Source: Callorhinus ursinus (lineage: Eukaryota; Chordata; Mammalia; Carnivora; Otariidae). From it: a DNA stretch of 64,000 nucleotides. Shown in pieces: positions 23,934-35,285 of this stretch (position 1 is its first letter; every line of letters begins with the position of its first letter). Both the position numbers and the translations under genes were made by a program. A model generated the notes under the pieces. That model had not been told where the DNA came from and did not search any database. It worked only from the letters and a program-made list of their open reading frames with translations. Where the stretch lies: positions 5,530,156-5,594,155 of the forward strand of contig NW_020312968.1 of NCBI RefSeq assembly GCF_003265705.1. Reading direction: 5' to 3'.

Positions 23934-25430
23934 ACACATAAATGAAAGGATTACCCTCAATGAGATAATTAACATATTTATCACCTCACATTATTTACCT
24001 TTTAAATTTTTTTTGGATGAGGACATTCAAGTTCTAAGCTCTTAGCAAATTTCTATTTTATGATACAGTGTTATCAGCTTCAGTCACCATGTTACACATT
24101 AGATCCTAAGACTTGATTCATCTTGCAACTAAAAATTTGGACCTTTTTACCAACCTCTTCCTATTTTTCCTGCCCCCTACTCCCTGGCAGCCACTTTTCT
24201 ACTCTTTCTATACTTCTTTTTTTTTTTGATTCTACATGTAAGTGATACCATGCAGTATTTGCCTTTCTGTCTGGTTTATTTCACTTAGCATAAATTATTC
24301 ATCCATGTTGTCATAAATGATAGGATGTCCTTTTAAGGATGAATAATATTTCATTTTCTATATGCTATATAGATAATTTCTATAATTTTCTATAGATAAT
24401 TTCTGTATATTTTGTATACATATATAATTTTTCTATCCATTCATTCATCTACCAACCCTGAAGTTGTTTCCATACTAGCTGTTATGAATAATGCTACAGT
24501 GAACATGGGAATGCATATATCTCCTTGATATCCTGTTTCCATACCCAGAAGTGGAATTGCTGGGTCACATAATAATTCTATTTTTAGTATTTTGAGGAAC
24601 CTCCATACTTCTTTGCATAGTGGTTGTACCTGTTTGTATTCCCTACCACCCCCAACAGTTCCCTTACTCCACATCTTTGACAACAGTGTTATCTCTTTTC
24701 TGTTTGATGATAGACAGCCTAATAGGTATGAGGTGATATTTCATTGTAATTTTGATTTGCATTTTCCTGATGATTAGTGATATTGAGCATCTTTTCATGT
24801 ATTTGTTATCTCTTTAATGTCTTCTTTGGAAAAAATGTTTATTCAAGTCCTTTCCCCATTTTTCAGTTGATACATATTTGATATTGATATACTGATGATA
24901 TATATATATATATATATATGTATTTGCTATTGTGTTATTTGTGTTTACTTTTGCATTTTAGATATTAACCCCTTATTGAATCTGTGATTTGCAAATATTT
25001 GTTCCCATTTCATTGGTTGCCTTTTCATTTTGTTGATGGTTTTTTTGCTGTGTAGAAGCTTTTTAGTTTGATATAGTCTCTCTTCTATATTTTTTGCTTT
25101 TGCTTCCTTTGCTTTGGGTGTCAAATCCAAAAAAAATATTGCCAAGACCTATGTCAGGAAACTGACTATGTGTGTTTTCTTCTACGAGTTTTATGGTGTC
25201 AGGTCCTACATTCACATCTTTAACCCATTTTGAGTTGATTTTGTTTATGGTGTTAGGGATCCAGTTCCATTCTTTTGTATGTAGCTGTCCATTCTTCCCA
25301 GCGCCATTTATTGAATAGACTGTCCTTTCCCCATTGTAGATTCCTGTCTTCTTTGTTGTAAATTAATGGGTCGTATATGCATGGGTTTATTTCTGTGTGC
25401 TCTATTCTGTTCCATTGGTCTGTGTGTTTA
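23934..25430 (-). mobile_element. L1 (L1MA-type) 3' half, antisense, with ORF2 C-terminus remnants
   Basis: The minus strand encodes pieces of the L1 ORF2 C-terminal region. Residues such as [15 protein letters not shown] and DICIPMF are encoded in 24441-24683, and KRQPMKWEQIFANHRFNKG in 24945-25145. DNA landmarks are 'gttgtcataaatgataggat', 'gatgattagtgatattgagc' and 'ccccattgtagattcctgtc'. Frames are broken repeatedly. The element is 5'-truncated at about 25430 ('ccattggtctgtgtgttta'). It acts now only as inert sequence. Confidence 0.9.
24899..24920. repeat. (TA)n microsatellite within L1
   Basis: Uninterrupted alternating TA inside the antisense L1. Confidence 0.9.
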
Positions 25431-25581
25431 GAGAATGTTTAAGAGCCAGTTTTAAAAGTTCCCAAGTTTAAATAAGTCAGCAAAAGTAAAATATAACTTT
25501 ATCAATCTGGATAAAATTTATACCCTACAAAGTTTTACCCAGGAAGATAGAAACCCAATTTTATAAGTAGTGGGGACATAG

Positions 25582-26110
25582 AATGGAGAAAGAAGATGTG
25601 GTGTGTGTGTATGTGTGTGCAAATATGTCACATTGGCACAGCCTTAAGACAGAGACTGCTTTACATGGAGAAACTGAAAGTGCATCTTGATGTAAATATT
25701 TGCACACACACACACACAGTGGAATATTACTCAGCCATAAAAAAGAATGAAATCTTGCCATTTGCAAGAACGTGGATGGAGCTAGAGAGTATTTTGCTAG
25801 GTGAAATAAGTCAGTCAGACAAAGACAAATACCATACGATTTCATGCATATGTGGAATTTAAGAAACAAAACAAATGATCACGGAGGGGGGGAAGAGAGA
25901 GGCAAACCAAAAAACAGAAAACTCTAGAGAGCACACTGATGGTTACTAGAGAGGAGGAGGGTAGGGGAATGGGTTAAACAAAGTGATGGGGATAAAAGAG
26001 TGCACTTGTGATGAGCACTGGGTGTTGAATGAAGTGTTGAATACTAGACTGTATACCTGAAATTAATATTACATTGTATGGTAACTAATGAGAATTTAAA
26101 TAAACACTTA
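25582..26110 (+). mobile_element. 5'-truncated L1 3' end carrying a 75-bp foreign segment
   Basis: Flanked by target-site duplications aagtagtggggacatag (25565-25581) and aagtagtgaggacatag (26111-26127), 16 of 17 matching. After a GT-rich microsatellite and the foreign segment (25627-25701), the end of ORF2 is readable: VEYYSAIKKNEILPFA, then WMELESILLGEISQS (around 25720-25815). The 3' UTR follows ('gatgagcactgggtgttgaa', 'tacctgaaattaatattaca'). It is a dead truncated copy, older than the L1 at 48.4 kb by 3' UTR type. Confidence 0.93.
25627..25701 (+). repeat. 75-bp exact direct repeat, copy A (inside L1)
   Basis: Identical over 75 bp to 27565-27639, same orientation, 1,938 bp apart. It begins gtcacattggcacagcctta and ends gatgtaaatattt. 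It interrupts the GT/CA microsatellite of the L1 insertion, and the junctions carry 15-bp inverted repeats tgtgtgtgcaaatat (25612-25626) and atatttgcacacaca (25696-25710). Confidence 0.98.
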
Positions 26111-26127
26111 AAGTAGTGAGGACATAG

Positions 26128-27564
26128 TAGATACTAATAAATTTGATATAATGATTAAAATGAACCAGGAAATCATGTTATTTTACTTGTATTACTCATT
26201 ATATCAGCAATTACATGAAGGAGATCAGTGTCCCCTGACTAGAAAATAATTTTAATATCATATAATATGAAGATAATATTTATAAGTTCTTGCCTGAAGA
26301 GAATAATGGGCCCAGAGATACTGTGAGTGAAGCATGCCTAAGCCTCTACTTTACACCTGGAATGACCATGGACTAGAATCAATCTCCGTCACCACAAACC
26401 TCCAGCTAGTCACAGAGTTTCACTTGCATCCCCTCAACTTACTCTCTTTTCCTAAATCAAAAGCATTTCTTAAAGTTCCATCAGGCACGTGTTCATCCTC
26501 TCAGTTTCCCCCCACCGTCATATTCAGGGCATGGCGGATGTATAAGTACACTTCTAGCTACTCTCTGCAAATGCAGACTTCTACTTCTGTCATTTCCTGA
26601 ATGACACACACTCCTGGTGTTGGTAAAACCCAGTGGGAACAGAGCCACCGAGAGTGTTACCAAGATGGGGGAGTGGTGGAGGTTATTCAGTGTTTCATTA
26701 TTGAGACCATAGTTCTTTAAGACATTTTCATCAGCCATGTGGCTTTCTATAATATACATCTGTACCTTTAATTTTGTTTCTCATAGAGTATTTTTTTAAG
26801 AAATAAAATAGTCCTAATTCTGTTTAAAAAAGAAATCAGAAGATGAAAATAAATATGATGGCCCAGAGCTATTTTTATTCTTCTTCCTTTTTAGAGACCC
26901 CCCTCATTCACCTCTGTCAATATTGTAGCTAAAGTATTATGTAATGCCAAGGAATTAGTTAATATAATGTCTTTCAAAAAGTAACAGCGTTCAAGACTCT
27001 CAAAAGAAACATACTTTCTTGGGTCAGACATGGGAAACCACAGACACTGTTGAGTATCAGTGAGTTCAGATGCTGTAGGAAAATAAATGCAGCTAGTCCT
27101 GAACCCTCACTATGTTGAACATTTCGCCTGGAGCAGGGGACCTGAGGATCTTAGCTACTTCAAAGAAGAATGGGAAGATAGGGACCCAGTTTCCTGAGTT
27201 TCAAACTAATTATCTATGAATTTATTTTGGGTTCAAATGCTTACAGCTCTTTCAGATGGATTTGACCTCTTCAGACATGAAATATTAATTCTTCAGAAAA
27301 GCAGACAAATTACTAACTTCACTTTTATTTTTAAGCAGCTTGGAAGAACATAACAGGAAAACAACACTCCCTCCCCCCCACCTCATCCCCATGAACAGCA
27401 GCTGCAGGAGCCTGACTTGGGCTACAGTCCATTTACACAAAGCCTCTTGTTGCCTGGGGTAGGTGGGAGGCAGTGGTTAGCTTCTGAACACTTTACCTAA
27501 CCAGTTTCAGAGTGAATTCTTACTACGATCAACACACGGTTCTACAGGGAACATTCATGGGTCA
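26128..27564. other. Unassigned noncoding sequence
   Basis: Mostly moderate-complexity sequence with no recognised repeat or gene. Opposed 88-codon frames at 26334-26600 and 26493-26759 show no family similarity. Confidence 0.4.
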
Positions 27565-27639
27565 GTCACATTGGCACAGCCTTAAGACAGAGACTGCTTT
27601 ACATGGAGAAACTGAAAGTGCATCTTGATGTAAATATTT
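27565..27639 (+). repeat. 75-bp exact direct repeat, copy B (likely donor)
   Basis: Matches 25627-25701 at every base. The flanks here ('catgggtcag' left, 'ttctgtggctgtatccc' right) are ordinary non-repeat sequence. This makes it the probable source, with the copy inside the L1 derived. Confidence 0.97.
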
Positions 27640-27949
27640 TTCTGTGGCTGTATCCCTTGTGGAGCTATATCATTGGCTGTATCTCTGACTTGGAAGCTAT
27701 TTCTTAAAGAGTAGTGATGATGATGGTGAAACCAGTGTTTGATAATGAAAAAAAAGTCTTTTATGTGTATGAATGAGATCTTTATCGTCAAAATACTGTG
27801 AATTTGGCTTTGGTCTTTGCTTCAGCCAAGTGTTTATTTTACTACTTGGCTAATCAGCGTTTGGCAAAATTATCTGTAATGTATTTTCAGACCAACTAAG
27901 ACCCTGGGAACTCTTTTTTTTTCTTCTGGGAACTCTTTAGTAATGGTAT

Positions 27950-27990
27950 TATCTATCATCTATCTATCTGTCTGTCTGTCTATCTAACTA
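27950..27990. repeat. (TATC)n/(TGTC)n microsatellite
   Basis: 'atctatctatctgtctgtct' with related units. Confidence 0.93.
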
Positions 27991-28024
27991 TATTTACATA
28001 TTTTGCCTCCCTTGTTGAATTCTA

Positions 28025-28221
28025 TTTTTTTTAAAGATTTTATTTATTTATTTCAGAGAGAGAGAGAATGAGAGATAGAAAGCACGAGAGGGAAGAGGAT
28101 CAGAGGGAGAAGCAGACTCCCTGCTGAGCAGAGAGCCCGATGTGAGACTCGATCCCGGGACTCCAGGATCATGACCTGAGCCAAAGGCAGTCGCTTAACC
28201 AACTGAGCCACCCAGGCGCCC
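28025..28221 (-). mobile_element. Can-SINE with 16-bp target-site duplication
   Basis: Minus-strand copy with tail 'aaagattttatttatttatt' and head complement 'actgagccacccaggcgccc'. The duplication cccttgttgaattcta at 28009-28024 and 28222-28237 is perfect. Confidence 0.97.
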
Positions 28222-28237
28222 CCCTTGTTGAATTCTA

Positions 28238-29935
28238 GAGGTTGCTAATCATAGGGTACAAGATTTGCACCCTAAATTCTAAGCTCATCGCAATAATCCT
28301 TTGAGAAGGATCAGTGCTGAAACATGGTAGAGTCAGAATGCATGAGGGCATTAGCATTCACAGGGTTGAGGTTGGAAGATTAGATATTTTATTTGCCTGT
28401 TGATTCACAATGAACAACCAAACAAATAAAACAAAATACCAAAACTCATATATGCCAGGATGCTTGAAACATTGAGAATGTTGTTCTGGATAGCTTCATT
28501 GTAGAGTAGACTGTTGCCATAGTAGAAGGTATTCGTTCATGGCTCATGAAACAGTGGGGAGTTTACATATTTTAGAAGCATGACCGTAGTATTATTCTTC
28601 ATGGAGCAACACATGTGTCTTTTAGATTCTAGTGAATTCTACTTCTAAAAGGAAAAAAAAATGTTACTGTCGTATCAAAATATCAATACCAATGATCAGT
28701 GTTCAAACCTGCACCTTTGGATTCTAGCATCCATCATGTCACAGTGGCTCTGACACCAGTGGTTAAAGTTGGGCACTCCAATAGCCTACTAATGTCATCA
28801 CACTCTTCTTCTTGCCCATGAAAAAAATGTCAGGTAGGAAAAATAACGAATGCCCTGCATACTCTCATTTAAGAAGCAGAGCTATAAGGAGAAGGAATCC
28901 AATGTTCGGTGGAAAGGAGTTTTTCTTTTGGTCCCTCATTTCGGAGAAAACCAGTGCTAACATCTCCTGTTCATGACTGTGGTGACATTTGAACACAAGT
29001 GGGAAATCTAATGACATTATAAAGCACCTTGAATGGAAATTGTTTTGCCTAAAGAAGTTTACAAATAGGGGAAGCATTCATTAGTAAGAAGGCAGGGCAA
29101 TGCAGCAGAGGGCCTCAAGAGTGACCTTCTCACCGCATGAGCCAAGAAATGCATCACCTCACTGCATTTATTTCAGGAAAAGATAGCTAAATTTTCATTG
29201 CTGAAGGGTAGTCATGCTAAAGGCTCCATGGTTGAGTTGCTATGCATGAAATACCTTTGAGTTGAATTCTTAAATTCTAGAACATGAGGTTGCAAAGTAC
29301 ATACGCAAACACACATGCGTAAACATGTACATGAACACTGTATGTTTGTGCATATACAAATCGGTCTTGGAGAGAACCGGCATGTTCAGGGCTGACATTT
29401 TTTAACAATACATTTTGTTTTATTCTTGCTCGTGTTCAGAATATAAGGGTTGTTGAAATTTACCTCCTTAGTTTTGATCTACTGTCGCCAGGCCGGCAGC
29501 CCATGTTACCTGCAGAGCAAAACAACATTTCTTAATGTGACAATGTTCATGAAAATCCCATCCTCACCTTATCATGCAAACTTCGTCTAGACATACCTTA
29601 AGGCTTTTGTTCTTATCTCTCAGACTTCACTATCCACTTTATCCTTTCCACTCGTAGACTATGAATTCTTTAATATTCAGGACAAAAGTTCCTCCCTGCA
29701 AAAAACATTCTAAAATAGCTCCAATCATAAATTAGTAGTCTTTGTTTCCCATCAATATTATGTTCATTTTTTTTCCTGTCCTGTAGTGGGACAAAAATCA
29801 TCTGTGTTTCAAGGTCAAAGGACACAGTCACAATTATCCCAGTTAGGGCTACCACCATCTATTTCCGAGATTAACTGAATGGTTAGTACTTAACTAGCTT
29901 TCTTGGCTGAAATCTTGCTCCTTCTGACAATCTAT
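28238..29935. other. Unassigned noncoding sequence
   Basis: No gene and no repeat I can name with confidence. A weak MIR-like patch near 28280-28340 is too diverged to call. Confidence 0.4.
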
Positions 29936-30139
29936 TTTCTACCCCAGTGGTTCTCAACTGTTAGGCTGTAGCATAGAGTATAATTCAAACTATCCATAGG
30001 CTATGTTGCCAGATTTTAATGATATATTTTAACTAGCGTTTTATCAATAAACTATTAAAATAGTTTGAGAGAATACTGAGCAGCGTGGATCACATTAAAA
30101 CTGTGGGGCTCAACTTGCTCCAAGTCTTAATAGAATGCA

Positions 30140-30764
30140 GAATTTATATCAGAGAAAAATCTAGTGTGTACTAAAACATGGAAACAATTTACCCTCAGTG
30201 AAGTTGGAGAACAAAGTTTATTCAACAGTGACACAGACATGAAGGGCAGTCGATGGGTCAAATTCAGCAGACACCAGAACACCACTCTTCTATTACTCTA
30301 CTGTTAGCATCATAATTGCTACTCTGTTGCTTGTTTCAGCTTTTAAACTTCTACTGCCTTCATATGTGTCTCTAACATTTTTGATATATGCCCACCATTC
30401 CTCACTCCCAATTCTGAGGTTGAAATGCATCCACAACCAGACATTTCATTTTAATTAATTTAGTGACAAACTTCATCTGAACTGATTAGTCTGATTTAAA
30501 GTGAAAAATGCATACATTTTGGTGGGGTTATTTTCATCTTTGATTGAGGGATGTTTGTTTCAGATCTCTGTGGGGGTGTTACGCGATATCCAGTGCGGTT
30601 ACCTTACTACTTTTCTAGAAGTCCAACAGATTCTGAATTCTCAATAATATCTAGGCTCACAAGTTTCCCAAGAGATTGTGGCCTTGTATTTATAATAGGC
30701 CCCTCAAAACAAAGGTTCAGAATGACTAATATTCAGTGAAGTTTTCCAAAAGGCACATCTGATC
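30140..30764. other. Unassigned noncoding sequence
   Basis: Nothing recognised. Includes 'gttacgcgatatccagtgcgg' near 30580, a CpG-containing patch rare in this AT-rich window. Confidence 0.4.
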
Positions 30765-31235
30765 CTGCTTGTCTGTTCTTAAAACTCTTAGCATCTCCTC
30801 ATTGACCTCTAGATCCAAGCTCCTCAATCCAGCACACATGGGTCTTTATGACTTTACTGCTGTGAACAGTCATATTGAAGTTCGCAGAAATTGCCCAAAT
30901 TATTTTGCAATATACTGGATTTCCACTTTATTTCTCATCCTGATATATTTTTCTCTTCTGGCCAATTCATTAACTCTGCCTAGGTTTTAGGTTCTCAGTT
31001 TCATTTACTTACCTCATAAGCCTGGCTTGTTTGTTGTCACTTTCATGGGCTCCCATTGTATCTTGAATTTTCTTCAACTGTACCATTACTCTATGCCATA
31101 GAGCCTAATTTTCTATTAGCTATATTTTACTTACTACTGTTCTTTTATATCTTTAAAGACTGGGACTTTCTTGTTGGCCTCATTGTATTCTCAGTTTTCA
31201 GTAGAATGGGCAAACAATAAACATTTGTTTAAGAA
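30765..31235 (+). mobile_element. L2 LINE 3' region
   Basis: Follows the L2 3' end order: 'aaaactcttagcatctcctc', 'gatccaagctcctcaatcca' (compare 'aaatccaaactccttacc'), the T-rich 'ttttatatctttaaagactg', 'ggactttcttgttggcctca', and 'aacaataaacatttgtttaa'. Deeply diverged and noncoding. Confidence 0.7.
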
Positions 31236-31800
31236 ATGCAATCAAGAATAAATAAAATATAGTTTAGTTGAATGTAGCTCTGAAAGGAGATGATGTTTGT
31301 TATTTTTTGATGATGTAGGTTGAAATGTATGTGAAGCTTTAATAATCTGGTATATCCAGCGTGTGAGATGGTTTAGCTATTTCTCTCAAACTCTAAATGC
31401 TCTGGTCTCATTTTTAATGGATTATATTCTACACATTCCTGTATTAAGATCACCACCAATGAGTACCTGAAATGAAAGCACCAGGTATTGGTAATAGAAA
31501 CAAAGGTCGTGTACTTAAAAAAATCAAGAATGTGAATGATGACATTGACATTTGATGAGGAAAACAACGTCTGACAATTTTTTTGTAGTCATAATCTGAT
31601 CATTTAATATTTTAATTGAATGAAATTTTAAAATTAGTTCATTATTTATTAATTATTGTTAGTTTATTAGTTTATCGCCAAGTTTTTAGGGGAATATGAA
31701 CAAGAAGACCAAACTGATTTGAATTTCTTTATAGTGGCTTGAAGGATATGGTGTGAGGAAAAAGACGCATTTTAGAGATTCAAATCATTTTTGGGTGATT
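31236..31800. other. Unassigned AT-rich noncoding sequence
   Basis: No recognised gene or repeat. Includes a run of 'ttatttattaattattgtta'-type sequence near 31640. Confidence 0.4.
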
Positions 31801-32192
31801 TTTTAATTTTAATAGAATTTCAAATTTGCAGATAACTTGTAAGAATAGTAAGTAGTAAAAGGAAGTCCACTATGCTTTTTACCCAGATTCACCCATTGTT
31901 ACACACACACACACACGTTTTCTTTCTCTGACCCATTTGCAAGTAAGTTGGAGACACCATGCTCCTTTAGCCCTAAATAATTCTAAGTGAAGTTCCAAAG
32001 AAAAATAGTTTGAGAAAATATTCTCTCACATGACTACAGTTCAGTTAACAAAATCAAGATATTCAATATGGTTATCTAATCCATAGTTCATATTTAAATT
32101 AAAAATTACCCTAATGATGCTTTATAGCTATGTGTTTTAGGTCTAGGATCAAGTTGAAGATTATGTGCAATGTTTAGTTCTCATATCTATTT
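31801..32192 (-). mobile_element. Old L1 3' UTR, antisense (part 1)
   Basis: 'tttaatagaatttcaaattt', 'acccagattcacccattgtt', a CA tract, 'gacccatttgcaagtaagtt' and 'ggagacaccatgctccttta' match the antisense 3' UTR of L1M elements. The CA microsatellite (31901-31916) occupies the usual repeat slot of that UTR. It resumes after the SINE. Confidence 0.65.
31901..31916. repeat. (AC)n microsatellite
   Basis: Eight perfect AC units. Confidence 0.9.
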
Positions 32193-32358
32193 CTTTAAAG
32201 ATTTTATTTTTATTTTATTCATGAGAGACAGAGAGAGAGGCAGAGGCAAAAGGGGAAGCAGGTCCCCTGGCCCAATGTGGGACTTGATCCCAGGACCCTG
32301 GGATCAGGACCTGAGCTGAAGGCAGATGCTTAACCGAATGAGCCACCCAGGCTAACCC
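32193..32358 (-). mobile_element. Can-SINE, diverged, with imperfect target-site duplication
   Basis: Minus-strand copy with tail 'ttaaagattttatttttatt' and head complement 'gagccacccaggctaacc'. Flanks tagttctcatatctattt (32175-32192) and tagttctcaatctattt (32359-32375) form a duplication with one indel. Confidence 0.93.
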
Positions 32359-32585
32359 TAGTTCTCAATCTATTTAGTCTCCTTTAATCTGGATCAGTTC
32401 CTCAGCTTTTCTTTCTTTTTGGACTTTGACATTTTGAAGAAGAAAAGCCACTTGTTTTGCAGAATATTCCTCAATTTGGATTTGCCTGAGGTCTCCTCAT
32501 GATTGTATTTGTGTAATGCAGTTTTCGCAGGAATACCACAGAAGTGATGTGTCCTTCTCCCATGCCCCATATCGAGACACATGGC
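32359..32585 (-). mobile_element. Old L1 3' UTR, antisense (part 2)
   Basis: 'tagtctcctttaatctggat', 'cagttcctcagcttttcttt', 'ctgaggtctcctcatgattg', 'gcaggaataccacagaagtg' and 'atgtgtccttctcccatgcc' continue the same UTR in order after the SINE insertion. Confidence 0.7.
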
Positions 32586-32635
32586 ATGGGTTTATTCCAA
32601 TATTGATAAGGCTCTATTTCTTAAGTAATTTCTTT

Positions 32636-32845
32636 TTTCAGTAAATATTTGTGTATACCTATCAAGCTCCAGGAACTATGCCAGCTTCTGTTTTAAATAT
32701 ATTCAACATTTTGTTTAACCAAATTTCAGTAATGATTACAAATAATTGGGAACAAGAAAAGACATGGACCCTTAAGGAGTTTTACAGATCAATACAAACA
32801 GACATAGATATAAAGGCAAATGATGTGAAAACAATTTAATAACTA
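32636..32845. mobile_element. Ancient L2/MIR-class repeat fragment
   Basis: 'atacctatcaagctccagga', 'actatgccagcttctgtttt', 'aaggagttttacagatcaat' and 'acaaacagacatagatataa' resemble the ancient mammalian repeat with 'gcacctactatgtgccaggcactg...gagcttacagtctagtg'. The family name is uncertain. Confidence 0.5.
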
Positions 32846-32954
32846 TTTTCAGCCTGTATTCTTAAAGCTTTTCTAATTACTCTTTTAAAAGACTTTTCTT
32901 TCTATTCTGCCCATCCATAAAAGTATAATGTCAAAGGGACATTGTATGATTTAA

Positions 32955-33130
32955 TGTCTAAAGTTCTAGGCGTTGGTCTGTATACTCTAACCTGTTAACT
33001 ATGAGAACTTAAGCAAAATGCACACACTCTCAACGTACCTGTTAAGTGAGGATAATAATAGGGTTCTTACTAAGTGGGTTCCTACTGGTAAATTAAATGA
33101 AAATATATTTGTGAAAACAGTTGTTAATCT
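32955..33130 (+). mobile_element. MIR fragment
   Basis: 'actatgagaacttaagcaaa', 'gtacctgttaagtgaggata' and 'ataatagggttcttactaag' align with the MIR core and 3' half. Confidence 0.65.
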
Positions 33131-33648
33131 GTAAATTTCACATAAAGATCAGATGCATTGTTTCACTTTGGTAAATATAATTTAAAAACCTACAATATTT
33201 CCCAGTCAATCATTAAATACAGATAACACTACTAAATTTTTCATGGATGGTGGTAAGGATCAAATCTCATAATTGTTTTGAAAGTATGTTTAAAGCAATA
33301 CATTCATACACACAGAATTGCTTATGACAGTTTTGTTGATTTGCCAATATACACACACTTCAATCAGTTCTCTTATTTTTGTGTAACTCTATCTCCTTTG
33401 TTTTTTAGAGGAAACTGTGTCATTCTTTTGTATGTCCTGTGTCCTCCTCAGTGTGTTGTACTTAGTAATTTCATTGATGTTGTTGGTTACATGTTCAAAA
33501 TTATGAACAATAGTTGGTGTTTTTACTGGATGCACTAAATCTCATGCTAATCAAGTGCTGTGTAAATGTTTCTAGAACCCAATGTATGGCATAGGTCGAT
33601 AATCTCATTACTGTATTGGGGCCATAATGGTTGAAGTCATGGAGGTAT
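33131..33648. other. Unassigned noncoding sequence
   Basis: No repeat named. The 86-codon frame at 33278-33538 has no recognisable similarity. Confidence 0.4.
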
Positions 33649-33649
33649 A

Positions 33650-33757
33650 GGACTGGTAAATGAATAGAGGATCTGGCTTCCTACCAGCTGTGTTCTTGCA
33701 GAAATCATTTGCCTCTTTTAAACCTAGGTTTTCCCTTCTTTACATTATAGGTCCCCT
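33650..33757 (+). mobile_element. MIR fragment
   Basis: 'gaggatctggcttcctacca', 'gctgtgttcttgcagaaatc' and 'atttgcctcttttaaaccta' match the MIR 5' half and core. Confidence 0.6.
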
Positions 33758-33835
33758 TAAATTTTTTTTCCCAAATGCTCTCCCTTTTCTTAGTTTTTGT
33801 CTCTGCCTTAAATGAATTCAAGAAAAGGGACATTT

Positions 33836-34037
33836 TGGGGTGCCTGGGTGGCTCAGTCAGTTAAGCATCTGCCTTCGACAGGTCATGATCTCAGGGTCCT
33901 GGGATCAAGCCCGTGTCGGGCTCCCTGCTCAGGAGGGAGTCTGATTCTCCCTCTCCCTCTTCCACCTGCCGTGTGCACCTCTCTCTCTCTCTCTCTCTCT
34001 CAAATAAATAAATAAATAAAATCTTTTTTTATAAAAA
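33836..34037 (+). mobile_element. Can-SINE with 14-bp target-site duplication
   Basis: Head 'ggggtgcctgggtggctcag', a long CT tract, tail of four AAAT units then AATCTTTTTTT. The duplication aagaaaagggacat (33820-33833) and aagaaaaggaacat (34038-34051) differs at one base. Confidence 0.97.
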
Positions 34038-34051
34038 AAGAAAAGGAACAT

Positions 34052-34906
34052 CTTGAACATACGTTTAATATATATATTATTAACTTAGAAACTTATAAAT
34101 TAAAAAAATGAACCTACTAGCACATGACTGTTTTAGTCATTTTACAAATTCACAAGTAATAATAAAATTGAAAAAGTTACATTCTGTAGCCTGTTTGCAT
34201 TACTCATCTTTTCATCTTTTCCCACTTAATCCTTTTTGGTCTCCCAAATAATAGTTACCCATGTGTCACTGGAAAGATCTGAAATGTGCATAAATGATAG
34301 TAAATGGTCTCTTCCAACTGTGACCACATCCAATTTAGCCTTGAGTAAAGAGCATTTTAACCTTGGCACGCACTGAACACCATTTCCTGTCAGCTTCAAA
34401 GAGCATGCTTAAACCCAATTCCTTCAGATAGTTTCCTCAGTTTTCTTGGCTTCTGAAGAGAGTACAATTTATTGATGACTCTGCCCGTGACTAGACATCC
34501 AGTGTCTGTGTTCTCAAAGACAACATTTTAGCTGCCTGAGTTTTTGGTAATCACACATAATAATCTTGTTTGAGTAATTTCTCAATAGCATTAAAGCACA
34601 GTCTATCTGATCTATAGCCCCTTATTATGACTGATTTCTCTCGTCAGTGCCCTTTAGGCCAGCAGCGCATGGTAAGTGTTATTAAACCACCATTAATATG
34701 GCTATAAGATGATTTAACAAAGTGGTCAACAGGATAAAAACCCAAATAATCTCATGCCTAGAGTCCACTGAAGAGTGGGATATAGTAAAAGAACAGTTTA
34801 TAACGAGGAATAGCTTATCTAGGACTAAGTGAATGAATGGCTTGAAATGGATTTGCCTTATTGAGTAAAAATCTATACTAAACACTAAAGAATATGCTAA
34901 CAAATT
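34052..34906. other. Unassigned noncoding sequence
   Basis: No gene or repeat recognised across about 850 bp before the CA microsatellite. Confidence 0.4.

Positions 34907-34908
<2 letters not shown>

Positions 34909-34943
<35 letters not shown>
34909..34943. repeat. (AC)17 microsatellite
   Basis: Uninterrupted AC repeat of about 35 bp, a likely length-polymorphic locus. The Val/Cys-rich minus-strand frame crossing it is an artefact. Confidence 0.97.
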
Positions 34944-34944
<1 letters not shown>

Positions 34945-35094
34945 CCTCAAACCAAAACATTCTGACCTGACCCATCAACTAGGTATGTGGAAGAGTATAG
35001 AAACAAATTTCTTGTAGAGTCTGTGATATAGTTACGAGACAGAATGTATGTAGAGGAAAACATGTTGACTTTTCAGAAAGAAAAATAAATGTTA

Positions 35095-35285
35095 CTTAAA
35101 CTATAGCTCTGCTACTTACTATGTAAGATTTTTTTTTATTTAACTTCCTTGAATCTCAATGTGGAATGGGCAAATAATACTGATTCTGAAGAGTTATGGT
35201 GAGAACAAATTAAAAGACATATGAATGTCCCAAGTGCAGTGCCGAGAACATGGGCCTTCAATAAACACCAGCTATAGTTCATTAA
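35095..35285 (+). mobile_element. MIR, most of the consensus
   Basis: 'tagctctgctacttactatg', 'ttaacttccttgaatctcaa', 'gtgagaacaaattaaaagac', 'cagtgccgagaacatgggcc' and 'ttcaataaacaccagctata' follow MIR in order. Confidence 0.8.

Noticed and set aside
24441..25145. Possible functional reverse-transcriptase-related gene on the minus strand
   Set aside because: The similarity is to the L1 ORF2 C-terminus, but the frame is broken many times and the element is truncated. It is annotated as a dead L1.
29946..30130. Possible small hAT element beginning 'cagtggttctcaactgtt'
   Set aside because: The left terminus fits a hAT end, but I could not find a matching right terminus or 8-bp duplication.
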